Source: Sphingobacterium sp. (lineage in GTDB: Bacteria > Bacteroidota > Bacteroidia > Sphingobacteriales > Sphingobacteriaceae). Taken from it: a stretch of DNA of 39,034 bases. The stretch spans positions 1 through 39,034 of the forward strand of contig JAIRVH010000125.1 of NCBI GenBank assembly GCA_031253985.1, written 5' to 3'. Made by a program: the position numbers and the translations under genes. The notes under the pieces were generated by a model that was not told the origin of the DNA, did not search any database, and worked only from the letters and a program-made list of their open reading frames with translations. Of this stretch, positions 1-7,650 are shown piece by piece (position 1 is the first letter of the stretch; each line of letters opens with the position of its first letter).

Positions 1-112
1 TCAGCGATTAGCCTCTTTTTTAATAACAATTTACATATTTTTAAATAAAGCTGTAACACTTTGTTTGTTTGCTATACTTATTACCTAAATATATTTAAAG
101 AAAAATCGCTAG

Positions 113-616
113 GTGAACCGATCGGAAATAGAATTTCTTAGATTGATTGACGAGAATAAGGGTATTCTCGTTAAGGTGAGCCGTATGTATATGGATGATC
201 ACGAGGGGAGGCAGGATCTTTATCAGGAGATCGTCTTTCAGCTTTGGAAATCCTATGCGACATTTAAGCAAGAGAGTAAATTTTCAACATGGATGTATCG
301 GGTTGCCCTCAACACCGCAATGGTATTCTTAAAGAAGGAAAAGAAACATCAGATTTATGATGCATTGGAGGAACGACATGATTTAGCAGAAGAAATGTAT
401 GACAGCGACAGAGACGAGCAACTAAAAGTCTTTTATCAGGCGGTGCAAGAACTCAATGCAATTGAAAAGGCGCTAATCTTTTTGTTTCTGGAAGGTCAGA
501 GTCATCGTGAGATTGCAGAAAATCTGGGTATATCGGAAGTCAATGCCCGTGTAAAATTAAACCGCACAAAAGAGCGGATCCAACAAATCATTAAAAAATA
601 CAATTATGAATTTTGA
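113..616 (+). CDS. ECF-type sigma-70 factor
   Basis: RNA polymerase sigma factor of the extracytoplasmic-function class, 167 aa, which would direct core polymerase to a small regulon. Region 2 is visible at about residues 30-75 (DLYQEIVFQLW, then FSTWMYRVALNTA) and region 4 at about 112-160, with the helix-turn-helix HREIAENLGISEVNARVKLN. The start is GTG; I see no upstream ATG that fits better. The gene overlaps the next one by 11 bases, so the two are almost surely one translationally coupled operon. The downstream membrane protein is the natural candidate for its partner. The regulon and signal cannot be read from the sequence. Confidence 0.9.
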   Translation: MNRSEIEFLRLIDENKGILVKVSRMYMDDHEGRQDLYQEIVFQLWKSYATFKQESKFSTWMYRVALNTAMVFLKKEKKHQIYDALEERHDLAEEMYDSDRDEQLKVFYQAVQELNAIEKALIFLFLEGQSHREIAENLGISEVNARVKLNRTKERIQQIIKKYNYEF

Positions 617-1247
617 TGAGTTAAAAAAATCTTGGCAGGAACAGCCTACAGATGAGGATTTACAGAATCCAAATCTCAAATACTATAAGGAAGTTGGTAA
701 TATCATGGGCAAGTTGCGCAAGAATATCAAGCGCGAGTTTATCTCTTGGGCTGTCTGTATGGGTTTTCTGTTTTTGGTACCTCTCTTGCCGATGTATAAG
801 ATTGAAGGTTATGCTGCATTTGCGTATTACTTTTTTATCGTACAGATATCGTTGTCAAGTCTTTTATATTATCGCCGGTTCTTTTATCTGGTAAAGAGTA
901 CGAAAAAGATCGAATTGCTGGCATCGCGTGAGCATTTGCTTAAGCTGTATTATGACTTGAAATATGCCGTAGAGACTTACCGTATAGCGGCCTATGTCAT
1001 GATTCCCCAAGCTTTATTTCTTTATCTTATTATGATTGCTCAGAACAGGACTACTGTCTGGTTTGATAGATTGTACCATTTCAAGGAGACTTTTCAACAG
1101 GAACCGAACTTTATTGTGTGGATGATCCTTTCTGCAATTATATCCATTATTCTTGTTGTTGGTCTGACAGAATTTATGATTCGAGCTTATTATAGCAATT
1201 ATATTAAACAGATAAAAGAGAAGCTTGATCAAATAGAGGCCGAATAG
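606..1247 (+). CDS. Four-helix membrane protein coupled to ECF sigma factor
   Basis: 213-aa membrane protein of unknown family. A charged N-terminal segment of about 45 residues, with a tryptophan near the start (LKKSWQEQP), precedes four probable transmembrane helices at about residues 45-64, 68-88, 127-146 and 170-193, and a short lysine- and glutamate-rich tail. It starts inside the end of the sigma factor gene, the arrangement usual for sigma/anti-sigma pairs. No zinc-binding HxxxCxxC anti-sigma motif and no periplasmic sensor domain are visible, so an anti-sigma role is inferred from position only. It would sit in the inner membrane with its N-terminus in the cytoplasm. Confidence 0.75.
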   Translation: MNFDELKKSWQEQPTDEDLQNPNLKYYKEVGNIMGKLRKNIKREFISWAVCMGFLFLVPLLPMYKIEGYAAFAYYFFIVQISLSSLLYYRRFFYLVKSTKKIELLASREHLLKLYYDLKYAVETYRIAAYVMIPQALFLYLIMIAQNRTTVWFDRLYHFKETFQQEPNFIVWMILSAIISIILVVGLTEFMIRAYYSNYIKQIKEKLDQIEAE

Positions 1248-1330
1248 TACCGTATATCCCTGCATATTATGCTGTTGAAGACCTGATTTTCTGATCAGAA
1301 TAAATAGAACCAAATTAGGTAAGGTTTTTG

Positions 1331-1418
1331 TTTCATATGCTTATGATTAGTTTTTTAGTCCATATGAAATATCTGCCTCATTTTTATACTTGGTTGTGTT
1401 TTGAGGCATGGATATTTC
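1331..1418 (+). promoter_or_regulatory. Leader with two mutually exclusive hairpins before aarF-like gene
   Basis: Two inverted repeats share one arm. Hairpin A pairs TTTCATATG (1331-1339) with CATATGAAA (1361-1369), loop 21 nt. Hairpin B pairs 1366-1380 (GAAATATCTGCCTCA) with 1402-1418 (TGAGGCA, a two-base bulge, GATATTTC), 15 pairs and a 21-nt loop. The bases GAAA at 1366-1369 belong to both, so an RNA could form only one at a time. The structures end 30 bases before the preferred start codon at 1449. No U-tract follows either stem, so a simple terminator is unlikely. Operator, attenuator or RNA leader are all possible. Confidence 0.5.
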
Positions 1419-1448
1419 GTATATTGTTATCGAAAACCATTGTCCGTT

Positions 1449-3101
1449 ATGTATAATCCGACGAAGAAGTTACAGCGTAGTTCCCAGATCTTAAGTATAT
1501 TGGCCAAGTATGGTTTTAAAGATGCGATCGCCCGATTGCCGTGGAAAGGACCCAGATCAGCCGTAGAACATGCTATTGACGTCGATAATATCAGTGTTTA
1601 TGCGCGTATTCGGATGGCGCTTGAGGAGCTCGGTCCAGCTTTTATCAAGCTTGGGCAATCTGCTTCGACGCGGGAAGGGTTATTACCCAAAGATCTTGTA
1701 GATGAACTTAAGCGCCTGGAGGATAATGTTCCGCCTTTTGAAGTTGATATTAGCACTTATCTGGCAGAGGAACTTGAGCTGGATGTTGAAGCGCATTTCC
1801 AGGAGATTGCTCCTGAACCCTTCGCCGCCGCCTCTATTGCGCAGGTGTATCGTGCCACCTTAAAAGATGGAACTCAAACGGTTTTGAAAGTCCGTCGTCC
1901 CGGCATCGATGAGGTTATGCGCGTTGATCTGGCACTCATGCGTGATATTGCCAAAATTTTGACCATGTACAATGATGCATTGGAAAACCTGAATCTTTCC
2001 CTGATTGTTGAGTCTTTTGCGATGACCTTGCAGGAAGAGATGTCTTTGGTGATCGAGCGGCATAATATTGAGCGCTTCGCAAAGAACTTTAAAGGGAATA
2101 AGCTGATTAAAGTGCCTCGGGTTTATCCTGAACTCTCCTCGGATCGTGTTCTATGTATGGAGTATCTTGATGGTTTCAAGGTAACCGATGCGGTTGAAAT
2201 TAAGCGCCGGGGAATGGATGTACAGACTCTGGTGAAAAATGGGATCAATTTGTACCTTGAGCAAGTGATTATTCATGGTTTCTTCCATGGCGATCCCCAT
2301 CCCGGAAATATGATGGTGATGCCAGATGGGCGGATTGCTTTTTTGGATTTTGGAAATATGGGTAAATTATTGGGCATAGACCGTAGGCAGCTGGAAGAAT
2401 TTATTCAATCGGCGATTTCTGAAGATGCTGTCCGACTTGCAGACGTGATTGAAGATGTTGCTGTGGTTAGCCATATTCCAGATCGTAATCAGTTTGAACG
2501 GTCTCTCTACGAGATCTTTGATATGATTGATAATGTATCACTCGGTGATCTGAGCTTAGATTTATTATTTAATAAATTGTGGAAAATCATTGGTGATAAT
2601 CGCTTGTATTTTCCGGAGTATATTTATCAACTCATGCGGGGTATTTCCCTGATGGAAGGCATAGGGCGCCAATTATATCCCGACCTCAATATCATGGAGA
2701 GCATCAAACCTTTTGCCCGTAGAATAATGATGGAGCGGCTCTCTCCTGAGGCCATGTTCAAAAAAGGAAAACATAAAATTGAATCTTTTGCGCGCGATGT
2801 TGAAAAACTTCCGGAGGATATGCGCGCGCTTGTGCGCTTATTTCGGACTGGAAATTTTACACTCAACCATCGCCTGATCAGTGCGCGATCCTTTAATACA
2901 ATCCTCCGCAAAGGCGTCAATCGCATCGTCATCGGGATTATGTTTATGTCGCTCAATCTATTGGGCGGCATGGTGATCGTAGCAAGGGTAGAACCGCAGT
3001 GGTGGGGGATCCCTGTATTTGCCTGGATATGTCTGGGGTCTGCATGGGTCTTTGCTGTCTATTTATTTATTGCTATGATCCGTGCCAAAGATCATGACTA
3101 A
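1449..3101 (+). CDS. AarF/UbiB (ABC1/ADCK) family kinase-like protein
   Basis: Atypical kinase-like ATPase of the ABC1/ADCK/UbiB family, linked in other organisms to quinone biosynthesis or lipid homeostasis at the membrane. The hallmarks are all present: KxGQ motif (FIKLGQ, about residues 65-70), alanine-rich nucleotide loop (FAAAS, 125-129), catalytic loop HGDPHPGN (from 280) and DFG (300-302). Two hydrophobic C-terminal helices (about 493-545) anchor it in the membrane. I chose ATG at 1449 (551 aa); an in-frame TTG at 1401 would add 16 residues but lies inside the leader hairpin. No ubiquinone or menaquinone genes are adjacent, so the substrate stays open. Confidence 0.92.
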   Translation: MYNPTKKLQRSSQILSILAKYGFKDAIARLPWKGPRSAVEHAIDVDNISVYARIRMALEELGPAFIKLGQSASTREGLLPKDLVDELKRLEDNVPPFEVDISTYLAEELELDVEAHFQEIAPEPFAAASIAQVYRATLKDGTQTVLKVRRPGIDEVMRVDLALMRDIAKILTMYNDALENLNLSLIVESFAMTLQEEMSLVIERHNIERFAKNFKGNKLIKVPRVYPELSSDRVLCMEYLDGFKVTDAVEIKRRGMDVQTLVKNGINLYLEQVIIHGFFHGDPHPGNMMVMPDGRIAFLDFGNMGKLLGIDRRQLEEFIQSAISEDAVRLADVIEDVAVVSHIPDRNQFERSLYEIFDMIDNVSLGDLSLDLLFNKLWKIIGDNRLYFPEYIYQLMRGISLMEGIGRQLYPDLNIMESIKPFARRIMMERLSPEAMFKKGKHKIESFARDVEKLPEDMRALVRLFRTGNFTLNHRLISARSFNTILRKGVNRIVIGIMFMSLNLLGGMVIVARVEPQWWGIPVFAWICLGSAWVFAVYLFIAMIRAKDHD

Positions 3102-3180
3102 CCACATACATACCTAGATGAGGTTGCGCGGAACCTAGTGGTTCGGTTGATTATCAACAACAAACGGAAAATAAGAAAAT

Positions 3181-3966
3181 ATGGAAATCAATCTACATGG
3201 GAAAAAAGCATTAATCGGAGCGAGTTCTGCAGGTATAGGTGCGGGCATCGCTCAAGTGCTCGCGTCTTGCGGTGCATCGGTAACCTTGGCTTCCCGTCAT
3301 GAGGAAAAGTTAAAGCGGACCTGCGAAGGTCTTGATAGGTCAAAAGGACAGGTTCACCAATATATTCTGGTGGATTATAACGATCACGAAGCCTACAAAA
3401 AACAGATTGAACATTATTTTCAATCGCATCAGGTCGATATATTGATCAACAATTCAAATGGTCCTCAAGCGGGTACCATAGACCAAAAAAATCTAGCGGA
3501 TTACCAGCACGCCTTTGAACTGTTATTTCAAAACCATTGTTATACAACCTCTTGTGCGCTACCTTATATGCTGGCAAACGGCTATGGCCGCGTTATTAAC
3601 GTTTCTTCTTCAACGGTGAAGGAACCGGTATCTAATTTAGTATTATCCAATACGATTCGTACGGCATTGATTAGCTGGAGCAAATCGCTGGCTGAGGATG
3701 TGGCCAAAGATGGTGTCACTGTCAACAGTATCTTAACAGGTTTGTTTGATACCGATCGCATCCAGTCACTGACAAAACTAGATGCGCAACGGCTGGGGGT
3801 ATCTTACGAAGAAGCATTGCAATTACGGTTAAAACAGGTGCCTGCACAACGTTTGGGTAGACCCGAAGAATATGGATATCTCGTTGCTTTTCTCTGCTCG
3901 GAATATGCCAGTTATCTAACAGGTACAAATATTCCGCTTGATGGCGGTATGTTAAAAGGCTTATAA
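3181..3966 (+). CDS. Atypical short-chain dehydrogenase/reductase (FabG-like)
   Basis: 261-aa Rossmann-fold protein of the SDR superfamily, closest by eye to beta-ketoacyl-ACP-reductase-like members. The nucleotide-binding turn is GASSAGIG (about residues 18-25, normally TGxxxGIG) and NNSNG stands where NNAG is usual. The C-terminus has the usual LCSEYASYLTGTNIPLDGG block. The catalytic YxxxK is replaced: aligned on Ser143, the tyrosine position is Ser156 and the lysine position is Arg160. A known SDR-like subgroup deviates at both the cofactor motif and the tetrad, and this gene probably belongs there. The substrate is unknown and normal reductase chemistry is doubtful. It stands alone as a transcription unit. 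Confidence 0.85.
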   Translation: MEINLHGKKALIGASSAGIGAGIAQVLASCGASVTLASRHEEKLKRTCEGLDRSKGQVHQYILVDYNDHEAYKKQIEHYFQSHQVDILINNSNGPQAGTIDQKNLADYQHAFELLFQNHCYTTSCALPYMLANGYGRVINVSSSTVKEPVSNLVLSNTIRTALISWSKSLAEDVAKDGVTVNSILTGLFDTDRIQSLTKLDAQRLGVSYEEALQLRLKQVPAQRLGRPEEYGYLVAFLCSEYASYLTGTNIPLDGGMLKGL

Positions 3967-3970
3967 AAAA

Positions 3971-4003
3971 AGTGGCTATCCTATATCAGACAGGATAGCC
4001 ACT
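3971..4003 (-). terminator. Terminator of the YceI-family gene
   Basis: A perfect 12-bp stem, AGTGGCTATCCT (3971-3982) with AGGATAGCCACT (3992-4003), has a 9-nt loop. On the minus strand it is followed by a U-tract (the A-run at about 3965-3971), so it mainly terminates the YceI-family gene. It lies between two convergent genes and may also stop the SDR transcript. Confidence 0.85.
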
Positions 4004-4030
4004 AAGTTAGTGTGATTTATTATTTTTCAA

Positions 4031-4624
4031 TTAGTTCAAAACCAATTCGGTATTAACGATGATATCCACATCAGAAGCTACTGCTTCTACACCGGAAGGT
4101 AATTTATCATTATATTTTATGCCAAAATCCTGACGGTTGATTTTTGTTTTAGCGGTAAAGCCAGCGCGTGTTTTACCCCAAGGATCAGTAATGATTCCTC
4201 CATTTTGAGTCACGTCGAAAGTTACTTTTTTTGTTACATCACGGATGGTTAAATCTGCCACCATAATATATTTTCCTTTTACTTTTGCATTTTTAAAACT
4301 GATAGATTTCAAAGTCATTTTAGGGAATTTATCCGCAGCAAAGAAATCATCGGTTTTTAAATGGTTATCGCGGGCAGCGATACGTGTATCAATGCTATTG
4401 ACGTCAATAGAAAAATTAATTTTAGCATTGTTGAAACTTGTTCCTGTTGCAGTTTCAACTGTACCTTCTACTTTGGTGAATTCACCATCGACAAAACTGA
4501 TACCTAGATGTTTTACATCGAATCTAGCATTCGTATGTGCAGGATCTGCAGACCATTTTACCTGCGCCACAGCAACATTAACCATTAACACTGCTACTGC
4601 CAAAATTTGGAAAAATTTATTCAT
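4031..4624 (-). CDS. YceI-family periplasmic lipocalin-like protein
   Basis: 197-aa exported protein of the YceI family, whose beta-barrel fold binds isoprenoid- or polyprenyl-like lipids in characterised relatives. A signal peptide of about 20 residues (hydrophobic core IFQ...VAVLMVNVAVAQ) is followed by the family start WSADPAHTNARFDVKHLGISFVDG and typical segments such as IDTRIAARDNHLKTDDFF and KFPKMTLKS. It has its own downstream terminator. A perfect palindrome lies in its promoter region (4658-4678), and a Crp/Fnr regulator gene lies just upstream on the same strand. Periplasmic location and lipid binding are family knowledge; the ligand is unknown. Confidence 0.93.
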   Translation of the reverse strand: MNKFFQILAVAVLMVNVAVAQVKWSADPAHTNARFDVKHLGISFVDGEFTKVEGTVETATGTSFNNAKINFSIDVNSIDTRIAARDNHLKTDDFFAADKFPKMTLKSISFKNAKVKGKYIMVADLTIRDVTKKVTFDVTQNGGIITDPWGKTRAGFTAKTKINRQDFGIKYNDKLPSGVEAVASDVDIIVNTELVLN

Positions 4625-4657
4625 GTTGTTTTCTTTTTATTTATCTAACCTTCAAAA

Positions 4658-4678
4658 GTTCAAAATGTTTGTTTGAAC
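4658..4678. promoter_or_regulatory. Palindrome GTTCAAA-N7-TTTGAAC upstream of YceI gene
   Basis: Perfect 7-bp arms at 4658-4664 and 4672-4678 lie 34-54 bases upstream of the YceI start codon. The half-site TTTGAAC recurs upstream of the neighbouring Crp/Fnr gene (5463-5469). It is a plausible dimeric-regulator operator; which protein binds it is inference. Confidence 0.45.
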
Positions 4679-4727
4679 AAGCTTTTGCAAAGTTGGGATA
4701 AACTAACAAGGAAAAAATTGATGTAGG

Positions 4728-5315
4728 TCAAGAATTTCGGCTGGGCTTCAATATTTGTCTTTTGAGACGGCTCAGAAATTCTTGTGTGACACCAAGATAG
4801 GATGCGAGTTGCATGTTAGAAATCCTCGGATAGATTTTTGGATACCTTTTGATGAAATCTAGGTAGCGCTCTTGCGCGGTAAAACCGATGCTTGAGATAA
4901 TGCGGTGCTGAGATGCAATCTGAGCGCGTTGGGCCATTATTCGGGAGAGCTTCTCGAAGATAGGATGGTCTTCATAAAGCTTGTCTTTATTTTTTTTAGA
5001 AAGCGTAAGTACCACCGAATTCTCTAGTGCCTGAATATTTTGCAGTGCCGGCTCCTGATAATTAAAGCTGGCAATATCACCAATCCACCAATCTTCAATG
5101 GCAAACTGTAGGATATGTTCAATGCCATCAGCAGTGACATAGAATGATTTAAATAAACCACTGATCACGTAGGCTTCGTAGTGACAGACTTCCCCCGCCC
5201 GGAGAAAATATTCTTTTTTCTTTATTTTCCTTACTTGATAACGTGAAACAATGTCATCCAGCTCTTCTTCGGTGACATCAATACGCTGTTTTACAAATTC
5301 CTTAAATTGTTCCAT
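4728..5315 (-). CDS. Crp/Fnr-family transcriptional regulator
   Basis: One-component regulator, 195 aa from the ATG at 5315. The N-terminal cyclic-nucleotide-binding-like beta roll spans about residues 10-120 (KKKEYFLRAGEVCHYEAYVI, then GIEHILQFAIEDWWIGDIASF). The C-terminal winged helix lies at about 150-190 (ISNMQLASYLGVTQEFLSRLKRQ). No Fnr-type cysteine cluster is present, so iron-sulfur sensing is unlikely; many Bacteroidota relatives have no known ligand. A TTG at 5375 would add 20 residues, but ATG is preferred. It lies upstream of the YceI gene on the same strand with a 104-base gap, and TTTGAAC repeats on both sides suggest autoregulation and control of that gene (inference). Confidence 0.88.
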   Translation of the reverse strand: MEQFKEFVKQRIDVTEEELDDIVSRYQVRKIKKKEYFLRAGEVCHYEAYVISGLFKSFYVTADGIEHILQFAIEDWWIGDIASFNYQEPALQNIQALENSVVLTLSKKNKDKLYEDHPIFEKLSRIMAQRAQIASQHRIISSIGFTAQERYLDFIKRYPKIYPRISNMQLASYLGVTQEFLSRLKRQILKPSRNS

Positions 5316-5458
5316 TTGGCTGTAAAATACAAAATTTTGCAATGCTAATTTAACAAGCCCAGGTATTTCAGTCAATTCTCTGAAAAAATAATTTATCGGC
5401 TGATTATTGCTTAGCTTTTAATGCTATCATAAGCGCAGTTGAATCGACATTTTGGTGT

Positions 5459-5493
5459 AATATTTGAACTGATATTACCATAATTCAAATATT
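5459..5493. promoter_or_regulatory. Inverted repeat AATATTTGAA-N15-TTCAAATATT
   Basis: Perfect 10-bp arms at 5459-5468 and 5484-5493 lie between the divergent Crp/Fnr and acetyltransferase genes. A further AATATTTTGAA half-site lies near 5528. It contains the same TTTGAAC heptamer as the YceI-upstream palindrome. Candidate operator only. Confidence 0.4.
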
Positions 5494-5553
5494 TTCATCA
5501 ATAATTGGTATCTTCTGTAGGAATTAGAATATTTTGAATTGCTAAAACTATAA

Positions 5554-6102
5554 ATGTGTCTCATGAAGTTTGTCGCACCCAACACCCTTGAAAACGATCA
5601 GGTCGTATTAAGAATTATTGAACCAGCGGATTTTGATACGCTTTACCAAGTTGCCAGAGATCCCCTGATCTGGGAGCAGCATCCGAATAAGGACCGATGG
5701 AAAGAAGATGTTTTTCGTGGATTTTTTGACGGTGCTTTGACGAGTAAATCTGCCTATTTAATCTTGGATAAGAAAAGTGGTGCTTGTATCGGAAGCACGC
5801 GGTATTATGGTCTCGATGAGGCAGAAAAATCAATTTTTGTTGGGTATACGTTTTATGCGCGTGCTTATTGGGGAGCGGGAATCAATCCATTAGTGAAAGA
5901 GATGATGTTTGATTTTGCATTCAATTTTGTTGACAGAATTTATCTGCACGTAGGTGCGGAAAATTATCGCTCTCAGAAGGCAGTGGAGCGCTTGGGGGCC
6001 GTTAAAGTGGCCGAAAAGATGGTCAGTTATGTGAATGAACCTGAACGTAAAAATTTTGAATATGCATTGGAAAGATCCGCTTGGTTGCGGGCCAAGAGAT
6101 AA
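5554..6102 (+). CDS. GNAT acetyltransferase, RimJ/RimL type
   Basis: 182-aa N-acetyltransferase of the Acetyltransf_3 (RimJ/RimL-like) group, which transfers acetyl from acetyl-CoA to an amine, often a protein N-terminus or small molecule. N-terminal beta strand VVLRIIEPADFDTLYQV; the acetyl-CoA-binding loop is the weak variant AYWGAGINPLVKEMM at about residues 107-121; the end contains the typical VGAENYRSQKAVERLGAVK. Start at 5554 or at the in-frame ATG at 5563; both are credible. It is divergent from the Crp/Fnr gene and runs tail to tail into the DUF1634 gene. The substrate cannot be told. Confidence 0.88.
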   Translation: MCLMKFVAPNTLENDQVVLRIIEPADFDTLYQVARDPLIWEQHPNKDRWKEDVFRGFFDGALTSKSAYLILDKKSGACIGSTRYYGLDEAEKSIFVGYTFYARAYWGAGINPLVKEMMFDFAFNFVDRIYLHVGAENYRSQKAVERLGAVKVAEKMVSYVNEPERKNFEYALERSAWLRAKR

Positions 6103-6107
6103 GCTCA

Positions 6108-6509
6108 TTATCCCTTGACGCCACTGAGTATACTGCCTATGATGACTGTTAATACAATCAGCGTGATGATAATATAAAGGCTGTCCTTTTCGATTACAAA
6201 TCCAAATAGTGAACCGATCACGCGTACGATAGGGGTACAGATCAATAGCAGCACACCTAGCTGTATAACCTGTGGAATGTTTCGGCTAAAAGCGCCTGTA
6301 ATAATTCCAGTAATTGTTGTGTTGGAATTTCCCTCACCGACAAAATCTTTATAGTTTGGTACGGCGTCCTGGCCATGAACAATGAGATAGAGGATGCCGC
6401 CGAGGATAAGAATGGTGGAGGCAAATATAACACCTATGCGTAAAATTTGTCCTACTAGAAGCGAGATGTCCTTGTCTCCCCAATAGTGTTTCGAAAATAC
6501 TTGTTTCAT
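6108..6509 (-). CDS. DUF1634 membrane protein
   Basis: 133-aa membrane protein matching DUF1634 by its hydrophobic layout: three transmembrane helices at about residues 22-45, 76-98 and 107-130, with the segment IGVIFASTILILGGILYLI and a loop of about 28 residues between helices 1 and 2. It is the second gene after the TSUP permease (77-base gap, same strand), a pairing often seen for DUF1634. It may be an accessory subunit of that anion or sulfur-compound exporter. The function is not established for the family. Confidence 0.85.
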   Translation of the reverse strand: MKQVFSKHYWGDKDISLLVGQILRIGVIFASTILILGGILYLIVHGQDAVPNYKDFVGEGNSNTTITGIITGAFSRNIPQVIQLGVLLLICTPIVRVIGSLFGFVIEKDSLYIIITLIVLTVIIGSILSGVKG

Positions 6510-6586
6510 TTTGATTAATTATCTCCTTCATCGTATAGAAGAAGGACGTTGCGATACTGAAATCCTAAATCGTGTAAACTTCCATT

Positions 6587-7420
6587 TTAGAATTTATGCT
6601 GGAATCCGTTAAAGATCATCTCTAATGCCACCAGTGTAATAGCGACAGCAAAAATAATGCGTAAAGTCTTCGGATTCATTCGTTTTAAGAGTTTGGATCC
6701 TGTGATGGCTCCGCATAATACGCCTAAGATAACCGGAAAAGCAATACCTGGATCCATATACCCTCTTTGTAAATACACGACGGCAGAAGCAGCCGCGGTG
6801 ACACCAATCATAAAGTTGCTCGTTGTGGTACTAACTTTAAAGGGGATTTTCATCATGCTGTCCATCGCGAGTACTTTCAGGGAACCCGAGCCGATCCCTA
6901 GTAGGCCAGAAAGAATTCCTGCAACCCCCATCAAAGAGAATCCTCCGACTATGTTGGTTAATTTGTAGGGAACTAATTTCCCATCGGCAGGATATGTACT
7001 GTTCAGTTTTAATTTTTCAGCCAGGGCCGAGCCACCGGAAAGTGCATGTTCGTTTTTCTTGCGGACAGTCATTGCCGCAGAGAAGATAAGTACAACACCA
7101 AAGATGATCGCAATGGTATTTGTCGGCATGTAAATGGCGATAACAGCACCGATAACAGCACCGATGGTGGTTGCGATTTCTAGAAACATCCCGAGCCGGA
7201 TATTGGTGATGCCCTCCTTGACGTAGGCCGTAGCCGCACCGGACGAAGTTGCGATGGAAGCCAATAAGGCCGCTCCAATGGCATAACGGATATCTACATG
7301 AAACAGGAGAGTCAATAAGGGGATGACAACGACCCCTCCGCCTAAGCCTGTCAGGGATCCTAAGAGCCCTGCTACAAAAGCACCCAGGAGAAGGATGATT
7401 GTAAAGGTGAGAATAGTCAT
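6587..7420 (-). CDS. TauE/SafE (TSUP) family permease
   Basis: 277-aa permease of the TSUP family, which moves sulfite, organosulfonates or related anions across the inner membrane. It shows the two-fold repeat typical of the family: GLGGGVVVIPLLTLLF near residues 22-37 and GLLGIGSGSLKVLAM near 174-188, with about eight hydrophobic helices. ATG at 7420 is chosen; a TTG at 7447 would add nine polar residues. It leads the two-gene unit with the DUF1634 protein. No sulfur-metabolism genes are adjacent, so the substrate is not determined. Confidence 0.92.
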   Translation of the reverse strand: MTILTFTIILLLGAFVAGLLGSLTGLGGGVVVIPLLTLLFHVDIRYAIGAALLASIATSSGAATAYVKEGITNIRLGMFLEIATTIGAVIGAVIAIYMPTNTIAIIFGVVLIFSAAMTVRKKNEHALSGGSALAEKLKLNSTYPADGKLVPYKLTNIVGGFSLMGVAGILSGLLGIGSGSLKVLAMDSMMKIPFKVSTTTSNFMIGVTAAASAVVYLQRGYMDPGIAFPVILGVLCGAITGSKLLKRMNPKTLRIIFAVAITLVALEMIFNGFQHKF

Positions 7421-7566
7421 AAATATGTGTTTGTTTGTGTGATCCAAAAAACAGCAGCTGCTTAATGGAAGGTAATTTGTTGTAAACTTAAGGGCTTTTT
7501 ATTGTTTTTGAAATTTTTAAGCCGGAATAGATACAAATGTTACATCAAAAGTATCATCAAAAAAAT

Positions 7567-7602
7567 GATACTGCCCTTCACTTCACAGCGTAGGGCAGTA
7601 TC
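7567..7602 (-). terminator. Terminator of the efflux operon
   Basis: The stem GATACTGCCCT (7567-7577) / AGGGCAGTATC (7592-7602), 11 perfect pairs with a 14-nt loop, is followed on the minus strand by a U-run (A-run at 7559-7565). It sits 49 bases after the RND stop codon and closes the efflux operon. Confidence 0.88.
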
Positions 7603-7650
7603 GATGGCCTTTATCGGCCTAAGTATATAGTATATAAAATATGGACAACA

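Noticed and set aside
1..112. Possible promoter of the first sigma gene (TTTG ... TATACTTA)
   Set aside because: The -7 match to TAnnTTTG is poor and the spacing cannot be fixed.
1401..1448. TTG-initiated 16-residue extension of the aarF-like protein
   Set aside because: It falls inside the arm of leader hairpin B and its residues do not look like the family N-terminus; ATG at 1449 is better.
3121..3144. Two small alternative hairpins before the SDR gene
   Set aside because: Arms are only five base pairs and could be chance; no U-tract and no link to a clear function.
4245..4676. 143-codon plus-strand frame opposite the YceI gene
   Set aside because: Shadow of a well-recognised gene; no domain or signal and composition typical of antisense translation.
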